43,148 nucleotides of DNA from an uncultured Prevotella sp. (GTDB lineage: Bacteria; Bacteroidota; Bacteroidia; Bacteroidales; Bacteroidaceae). The stretch spans positions 1 through 43,148 of the forward strand of contig CAMKTS010000026.1 of the NCBI GenBank assembly GCA_946415755.1, read 5' to 3'. Positions 38,048 to 43,148 of the stretch are shown here, in pieces. Position 1 is the first letter of the stretch; each line of letters begins with the position of its first letter. The notes under the pieces were generated by a model. That model had not been told where the DNA came from, did no database searches, and saw only the letters and a list, made by a program, of their open reading frames with translations. Made by a program: the position numbers and the translations under genes.

Positions 38048-39250
38048 TTACAGTCCCAGCTTTTTGCGGATATCCTTGGGGATGGCATTCTTGTTGATGA
38101 GGAAATCCATCGTGTTGGCGGCGATAAAGGTCTTGGTCATGTACCAGATGCCTTTGTAGTCGCCTGTCTCGCCCCAGGAGTTCTTCACCATGTAGTATTC
38201 CTTGCCGTTCTGGTCTTTGGCAACGCCGTATATCAGCATGCCGTGGTCGTCGGTCAGTTCCCAATTGTCGAAACGCTCCTGGCGCATCTCCTGGGTCGGT
38301 ACAATCTCAGGAACGGTACATCCCAGTGAGTCTACGATGTCGCGCTTCTTGGAGGTGGTCATCTTCAGCCACTTGGCCATATCGCTGCCGCGCAGACTCT
38401 GGGTAGCCTTGCCGTCAATGGCATAGGCCAGTCCCTTTCGGGTGAAGCCATCCTCCGAAACGTCACCTCCCCAGGCAACGGTATATCCCTTGTCAATGGC
38501 ATTGTCGATGACCTGCATCATCTCGTCCATCGGCAGGTTGTATGACAGGGGGAATCGCCAGTTGTCCTGCACCTCCACGGCAAATGCGGTGTAGAAGGGG
38601 TGGTGTGTGTAGCTGGTGATGCTGACATAGTCGTCGAGGTTGATGCCGAGCGACTGCATGAAGCTCTTCGGTGTGTACTTCTTGCCCTCATAGGTGAACT
38701 CTTCAGGACACTTGCCCAGATAGGCATCGAGGATGCCCTGTAACCCAACCTTCCACTGGGAAGAGAGCTTCTTGGCATCGCTCTTGGAGACAGCAGCCAC
38801 GTAGGGCTCCAGCAGTTTGAAGAACTCGTTGAAGTTGTTCAACGAGTCGCCATACAGCGAACCGGGGAATGGCATGATGCCCTGCGGAATGATGCCGTGG
38901 GTCTTCATCGTGGCCAGCACGTCTTCTGCCGAGCCTCCCTGTGCAAACTGGCAGTCACCGTGGTAGCGTACCACCTGTATGGCACGCTCCATATAGGTCT
39001 TGTTGGCTACGAACGACTCGTCGAGGTCGTAGGTCTTTCCGGTGGCCTTCAGGATTTCGGCCTCGAAGAAGGAGAGGGTAGAGTAGTCCCAGCACGTGCC
39101 GCTGCGGTTCTGGTCTTTGATACTGGTGATGGGATTCTCCTTAATGATAGTGAATACTGGTTTGTTGGGGTTGACAGAGTCTTTCTTTTCCTCTGCCTGT
39201 GTACCTGCTGCTGTAAGGGCGAGCAAGGCGAGTGTCAATAGTTTTTTCAT
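38048..39250 (-). CDS. Exported C1B-type cysteine peptidase (aminopeptidase C/bleomycin hydrolase-like)
   Basis: This 400-residue protein has a signal peptide (MKKLLTLALLALTAAGTQA). Catalytic cysteine is in NRSGTCWDYSTL, the histidine in DDHGMLIYGVA and the asparagine in VKNSWGE, in the order of papain-like bleomycin hydrolases. The export signal implies a periplasmic or surface peptidase. It follows the aminopeptidase P gene by 19 bases. Confidence 0.88.
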   Translation of the reverse strand: MKKLLTLALLALTAAGTQAEEKKDSVNPNKPVFTIIKENPITSIKDQNRSGTCWDYSTLSFFEAEILKATGKTYDLDESFVANKTYMERAIQVVRYHGDCQFAQGGSAEDVLATMKTHGIIPQGIMPFPGSLYGDSLNNFNEFFKLLEPYVAAVSKSDAKKLSSQWKVGLQGILDAYLGKCPEEFTYEGKKYTPKSFMQSLGINLDDYVSITSYTHHPFYTAFAVEVQDNWRFPLSYNLPMDEMMQVIDNAIDKGYTVAWGGDVSEDGFTRKGLAYAIDGKATQSLRGSDMAKWLKMTTSKKRDIVDSLGCTVPEIVPTQEMRQERFDNWELTDDHGMLIYGVAKDQNGKEYYMVKNSWGETGDYKGIWYMTKTFIAANTMDFLINKNAIPKDIRKKLGL

Positions 39251-39269
39251 AATGGTATGTATTTGTGTT

Positions 39270-40664
39270 TTAATTGTTAATATCTTCCAGATGGTATGGA
39301 ATGCGCTTGTCGCCGAGGAAGCGGCAGCCGTCGTTGGTGATGAGCACGTCGTCTTCGATGCGAATGCCGCCGAAGTCCTTATAAGTCTCCAACAGGTCGA
39401 AGTTCAGGAAGTCCTTGCAGTGTCCTGAGGCTTTCCATTCGTCGATGAGTGCTGGGATGAAGTAGATACCCGGTTCGTCGGTTACCACGAAGCCCTCTTC
39501 CAGTTTGCGTCCCATGCGCAGACAGTTGGTGCCAAACTGTTCCAGGTTGGGGCGTGTCTCTTCGTCAAAGCCCACGTAGATTTGTCCCAGTCCCTCCATG
39601 TCGTGTACGTCCATGCCCATCATGTGACCCAGTCCGTGGGGCAGGAACATGGCGTGAGCCCCCTGGTGGACGGCCTCGTCCACGTCGCCCTTCATCAGTC
39701 CTACTTCCTTCAGCCGTTCCGTCATCATGCGGCATACGGCAAAATATACATCCATATATTTTACTCCGGGTTTGGCTACATCCAGCACATAGTCGTGGCA
39801 GTCCTCCACGATGCTGTATATCTCGGCCTGGCGCTGGCTGAACTTACCGCTTACGGGCATGGTGCGCGTATGGTCGGAGCAGTAGTCATCCAGTTCGCAA
39901 CCAGCATCGCAGAGTGCGAGTCTTCCCTCCTCAAGGGGGTTCTCAGAAGGACATCCATGCATGATTTCGCCGTGCTGGGTAAAGATGGTGGCAAAACTCG
40001 TTCCGCTGGCCAGCATGCGGGCGATGCCGTCTACCTGTCCTCCGATGTAGCGTTCCGTCACCCCCGGTCGGATGAGTCGCTGTGCGGTGGTATGCATCTC
40101 ATAGCCCACGTCACAGGCATGTTCGATGGCGGCAATCTCTTGTGGTTCCTTTGTGGCGCGCATCTTCACTACAGCCTTGATGAGTGGCAGCGAGGCGGCC
40201 TCCTTCTGCTTTGAGGGATGAATGCCCAGCAGGTCCATGATCTGAATCTTGGTGTCGTGACGGTAGGGAGGGAGAAAGTGAATGTTTTCGCGCAGTGATT
40301 GACGATTTCCTGTTTTTTTGCAAATGACATTTCCTAAAGCTGACATGGGGGCTGTGTGTGCAATGCCAACCTCGAATGCAAGCATCTTGACCGATGGCGT
40401 GAATCCCATCCATACGATGTCTTCTACGTCGATGTCGTCGCCAAAGATCCACTCCTCGTTGTTGTCGATGTCTATCACTCCCACCAGTCCGTCGCGATGC
40501 TGTCCGAAATAGTAGAGGAACGACGAATCCTGCCGCATGGGTGCATAGCAGTTGGCAGGGTAGTTGTAGGGTGCCTCATTGTTGCCGAAGAGCACGATGA
40601 TGCCGTCTCCCACCATTTTTTTCAGTTCCGCACGTCGGCGGATATAAGTTTCTTTACTGAACAT
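39270..40664 (-). CDS. pepP: Xaa-Pro aminopeptidase (aminopeptidase P, M24B)
   Basis: This 464-residue cytoplasmic metallopeptidase removes N-terminal residues before proline. The M24 metal ligands are visible in LCDAGCELDDYCSDHTRTM (two aspartates), GLGHMMGMDVHD (histidine), EPGIYF and IRIEDDVLI (glutamates). It lies 21 bases after trmD. Confidence 0.93.
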   Translation of the reverse strand: MFSKETYIRRRAELKKMVGDGIIVLFGNNEAPYNYPANCYAPMRQDSSFLYYFGQHRDGLVGVIDIDNNEEWIFGDDIDVEDIVWMGFTPSVKMLAFEVGIAHTAPMSALGNVICKKTGNRQSLRENIHFLPPYRHDTKIQIMDLLGIHPSKQKEAASLPLIKAVVKMRATKEPQEIAAIEHACDVGYEMHTTAQRLIRPGVTERYIGGQVDGIARMLASGTSFATIFTQHGEIMHGCPSENPLEEGRLALCDAGCELDDYCSDHTRTMPVSGKFSQRQAEIYSIVEDCHDYVLDVAKPGVKYMDVYFAVCRMMTERLKEVGLMKGDVDEAVHQGAHAMFLPHGLGHMMGMDVHDMEGLGQIYVGFDEETRPNLEQFGTNCLRMGRKLEEGFVVTDEPGIYFIPALIDEWKASGHCKDFLNFDLLETYKDFGGIRIEDDVLITNDGCRFLGDKRIPYHLEDINN

Positions 40665-40685
40665 ATTTGGTAATCGTTTTTAGTT

Positions 40686-41363
40686 TTATTCTTTCAGCAG
40701 GTCAGGGCGTAGCCGACGTGTACGCTCCATCGCCTGTTCCAGTTCCCATTCCCTGATTTTTGCCTCGTTACCGCTCAACAGGATATCGGGCACCTTCCAT
40801 CCTTTATAGTCGGCCGGTCGGGTGTAGATGGGTGCTGCCAGCAGGTCATCCTGGAAACAGTCACTCAGCGCACTCTGCTCGTCGCCGATGACTCCCGGCA
40901 CTACGCGCACGATGGCATCGGCTATCATGGCAGCCACCAGTTCGCCTCCTGTGAGCACGAAGTCGCCGATGGATATCTCCCTCGTTATCAGATGGTCGCG
41001 CACGCGCTGGTCGATGCCTTTGTAGTGACCTGCCAGTATAATCAGGTTGCCTTTTAGCGACAGTTCGTTGGCTATATGCTGGTCGAATCGTTCTCCGTCG
41101 GGCGATGTGAAGATGACCTCGTCGTAGTCGCGCTCTGCCTTCAGGGCTGTGATACAGCGGTCGATAGGTTCACATTGCATCACCATTCCTGCCGAGCCGC
41201 CGTATGGATAGTCATCTACGCGCCGCCATTTGTCCAGCGTATAGTCTCTCAGGTTGTGCAGCCGTATCTCTGCCAGCCCTTTCTTCTCTGCTCTGGCCAG
41301 TATGCTTTCGTGTACGAAGCCCTCCAGCATTTCGGGCAGTACGGTAATGATGTCGATTCTCAT
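40686..41363 (-). CDS. trmD: tRNA (guanine37-N1)-methyltransferase
   Basis: This 225-residue SPOUT methyltransferase has the TrmD start [13 protein letters not shown], the [12 protein letters not shown] motif and the trefoil-knot S-adenosylmethionine site ([16 protein letters not shown]). The catalytic aspartate region [11 protein letters not shown] is present. The usual rimM/rplS neighbours of other bacteria are absent here. Confidence 0.95.
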   Translation of the reverse strand: MRIDIITVLPEMLEGFVHESILARAEKKGLAEIRLHNLRDYTLDKWRRVDDYPYGGSAGMVMQCEPIDRCITALKAERDYDEVIFTSPDGERFDQHIANELSLKGNLIILAGHYKGIDQRVRDHLITREISIGDFVLTGGELVAAMIADAIVRVVPGVIGDEQSALSDCFQDDLLAAPIYTRPADYKGWKVPDILLSGNEAKIREWELEQAMERTRRLRPDLLKE

Positions 41364-41383
41364 CTTCAGTTAGGTGTTAGAGT

Positions 41384-42241
41384 TTAGGAATCGTGATTAC
41401 TGTAGAAGGCCTCTATCCGGTCGAGGTAGTGTTCTCCCAGCCGTCTTCCCATCTCGTATATGAAGTGCATCTGGCCGGCATCGTGGCTGATGTGGCCGAT
41501 GGGTATCTTGAAGTCGGGACGGATTACCAGGCAGCGTCCCAGCCGCTCGGCATTTGCCACGTATTCCAGCTGGTAGTTGTACATCAGGTGCCGCTCGTCT
41601 AATGCCTTCAGGAAACGGGGATACTTGCGTAGTGCCAGGCGCATGAGGGGCATCAGTCGGCTATGGGTTTTCCGGTAGCCTAATGGTTGTGTCAGGATGA
41701 CTACGTTGCGCTGGTAGCCCATGCGCTCGGAATAAGCCAGGGGGATGCTGTCGCTCACGCCGCCGTCGAGCAGTTTGTGGCCTTGTACCTCCACGACTTT
41801 CGAGAGCAGCGGCATTGATGCCGATGCGCGCAGCCATTCCAACTCGTCATAGTCCACGTGTGTCATCTCGTGATACACTGGCTGTCCTGTTTCCACGTCT
41901 GTACATACGATGGTAAACGACATCGGGTTTTCCTCGAAGGTCTTGATGTCGAAGATGTTGTATTTGTAGGGCACCTCATGGTAGCCGAAATGCGCGTTGA
42001 AGTAGTTGCCGGTTGTCAGCAGCGACTTGATGCCGCTGTACCTCGCATCTCTTGCAAAGAGCATGTTGTAGTGGATGGCTCTTCGCGGCTGCCTCGATTT
42101 GATGTTACATCCGAAAGCTGCTCCTGCCGACACGCCAATCACTGCGTCCGGCCATATGCCGTGCTCCATCATTACGTCGGTAACCCCTGCCGTCCACAGC
42201 CCGCGCATGGCACCGCCCTCCAGTACTAGTCCTTTTTTCAT
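41384..42241 (-). CDS. Patatin-like phospholipase
   Basis: This 285-residue patatin-family hydrolase has an oxyanion loop GGAMRG near the N-terminus, the nucleophile serine in GVSAG and the catalytic aspartate in LDGGVSDS. I place the start at ATG 42241 (MKKGLVLEGG): the longer frame crosses the promoter at 42265-42295. It heads a run with trmD, pepP, the C1 peptidase and the YhcH-like gene. Confidence 0.88.
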   Translation of the reverse strand: MKKGLVLEGGAMRGLWTAGVTDVMMEHGIWPDAVIGVSAGAAFGCNIKSRQPRRAIHYNMLFARDARYSGIKSLLTTGNYFNAHFGYHEVPYKYNIFDIKTFEENPMSFTIVCTDVETGQPVYHEMTHVDYDELEWLRASASMPLLSKVVEVQGHKLLDGGVSDSIPLAYSERMGYQRNVVILTQPLGYRKTHSRLMPLMRLALRKYPRFLKALDERHLMYNYQLEYVANAERLGRCLVIRPDFKIPIGHISHDAGQMHFIYEMGRRLGEHYLDRIEAFYSNHDS

Positions 42242-42264
42242 TGTCTGTTTTAAGCTATGAGGTG

Positions 42265-42295
42265 CAAAGTTACGAATTATTTCCGAATGAACAAA
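42265..42295 (-). promoter_or_regulatory. Promoter of the patatin-trmD gene run
   Basis: On the minus strand TTTG (42292-42295) and TAACTTTG (42265-42272) are separated by 19 bases. The start near 42258 gives a leader of about 17 bases. Confidence 0.8.
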
Positions 42296-42390
42296 CCTTT
42301 TTCCTGAAAAAATTACTTTGTCTGCTCTTATCTCCCACCTTGCATACATAAACGTTTACGGAAAAATAAATAAGATTTCGTTGGTTTTGT

Positions 42391-42421
42391 TTTGTGTTTT
42401 CAATTTTTATCGCTAACTTTG
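42391..42421 (+). promoter_or_regulatory. Promoter of the PfkB kinase gene
   Basis: TTTG at 42391-42394 and TAACTTTG at 42414-42421 with 19 bases between. The start near 42428 is about 37 bases before the ATG. It is divergent from the patatin promoter. Confidence 0.8.
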
Positions 42422-42464
42422 CCGACACAAATTACAAATATCATTCAATGTAATACTAAAGCAA

Positions 42465-43148
42465 ATGGCAAAAATTGTAACTTTAGGCGAGATTATGCTC
42501 CGCCTGTCGCCCATGGGCAACGACCGTTTCATTCAGAGTGAATCATTCCGCATCATCCCCGGTGGTGGTGAGGCAAACGTAGCCGTCAGCGTGGCAAACT
42601 ATGGTCACGAGGCTTACTTCGTGAGCAAGCTTCCCAAGCACGAGATTGGTCAGATTGCCGTCAATGCCCTGCGCCGCTATGGCGTTGACACACGTTTCAT
42701 CGCCCGTGGTGGCGACCGTGTTGGTCTGTACTATGCAGAGACGGGTGCTTCGATGCGTCCCTCTAAGGTGATTTACGACCGTGCTCACTCTTCTATCGCA
42801 GAGGCTGATCCGAAGGACTTCGACTTCGATGCCATCATGGAGGGTGCTGCCTGGTTCCACTGGAGTGGTATCACGCCCGCTATCTCTGACAAGGCTGCCG
42901 AGCTGACCAAGCTGGCCTGTGAGGCTGCCAAGCGTCATGGTGTCACCGTATCTGTCGACCTGAACTTCCGCAAGAAGCTGTGGACTTCTGAGAAGGCTAT
43001 CTCTATCATGCGCCCGCTGATGCAGTATGTGGATGTCTGCATTGGTAACGAGGAGGATGCCGAGCTCTGCCTTGGCTTCAAGCCCGATGCCGACGTTGAG
43101 GGTGGTCAGACGGATGCTGCCGGTTACGAGGGCATCTTCAAGCAGATG
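42465..43148 (+). CDS. kdgK: PfkB-family sugar kinase, 2-keto-3-deoxygluconate kinase-like (partial)
   Basis: The gene runs off the right edge; 228 codons are visible. The N-terminus (AKIVTLGEIMLRLSP) and the PfkB motif GGGEANVAVSVANYG match KdgK-type kinases, which phosphorylate 2-keto-3-deoxygluconate from uronate breakdown. Other PfkB sugar kinases cannot be excluded because the ATP-binding C-terminus lies outside the window. No stop codon interrupts the frame. Confidence 0.8.
   Translation, partial: MAKIVTLGEIMLRLSPMGNDRFIQSESFRIIPGGGEANVAVSVANYGHEAYFVSKLPKHEIGQIAVNALRRYGVDTRFIARGGDRVGLYYAETGASMRPSKVIYDRAHSSIAEADPKDFDFDAIMEGAAWFHWSGITPAISDKAAELTKLACEAAKRHGVTVSVDLNFRKKLWTSEKAISIMRPLMQYVDVCIGNEEDAELCLGFKPDADVEGGQTDAAGYEGIFKQM

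Noticed and set aside
42242..42349. 36-residue N-terminal extension of the patatin protein
   Set aside because: The extension crosses a consensus promoter and precedes the family's normal start.

Overview
The window looks like chromosome from a Bacteroidales bacterium, most likely a Prevotella-like (Prevotellaceae) genome. The evidence is the recurring Bacteroidota promoter pattern (TTTG, 19-21 bases, TAnnTTTG), few Shine-Dalgarno sites, an LpxC-FabZ fusion, a Nudix-type arabinose regulator, and a VapE/DUF4248/HU/'smalltalk'/amidase cassette typical of this order. No rRNA, tRNA, CRISPR array, transposase or integrase was seen.

Region 1 (1-3.26 kb) is a compact GC-rich cassette on the + strand: a VirE/VapE-type P-loop protein, a 60-residue DUF4248 helix-turn-helix protein, an HU-like DNA-binding protein, a 39-residue hydrophobic microprotein ('smalltalk') and an N-acetylmuramoyl-L-alanine amidase, closed by a terminator. 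Each of the three gene junctions before the microprotein carries its own array of 10-11 bp direct repeats. This is the best candidate for an undescribed system. Region 2 (3.3-7.6 kb) has two tiny ORFs of unknown function and two overlapping genes for exported DUF3857/transglutaminase-like proteins, the first without its catalytic residues. A promoter-to-terminator unit of about 95 bases without a convincing gene follows (7678-7810).

Region 3 (7.8-17.8 kb, - strand) is a long housekeeping block: prfA, a small membrane protein gene, pyrF and an HD-domain gene, then lpxD, lpxC/fabZ, lpxA, miaA and a PBP1A gene (lipid A, tRNA modification, peptidoglycan). Two promoters lie upstream of prfA. Region 4 (18.2-26.2 kb, - strand) is a STAS-domain gene plus an L-arabinose operon in the order galM, sodium/sugar symporter, araR (Nudix), araD, araA, araB. 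Arabinose would be imported, isomerised to ribulose, phosphorylated and epimerised to xylulose 5-phosphate.

Region 5 (26.6-33.5 kb, + strand) holds an SLC13/RCK transporter, an exported GH2 beta-galactosidase coupled to an exported phytase-like esterase family protein, and an inositol monophosphatase family gene. Region 6 (33.6-42.2 kb, - strand) has the overlapping recJ-recQ pair and a run of patatin, trmD, aminopeptidase P, an exported C1-type peptidase and an exported YhcH/YjgK protein. A PfkB sugar kinase gene (kdgK-like) starts divergently at 42465 and runs off the right edge.

Several starts were moved from the longest frame to the one supported by promoters, signal peptides or family alignment: 2155, 3495, 22589, 23291, 31629, 32707 and 42241. 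All family names come from recognising motifs in the translations; no database search was run.
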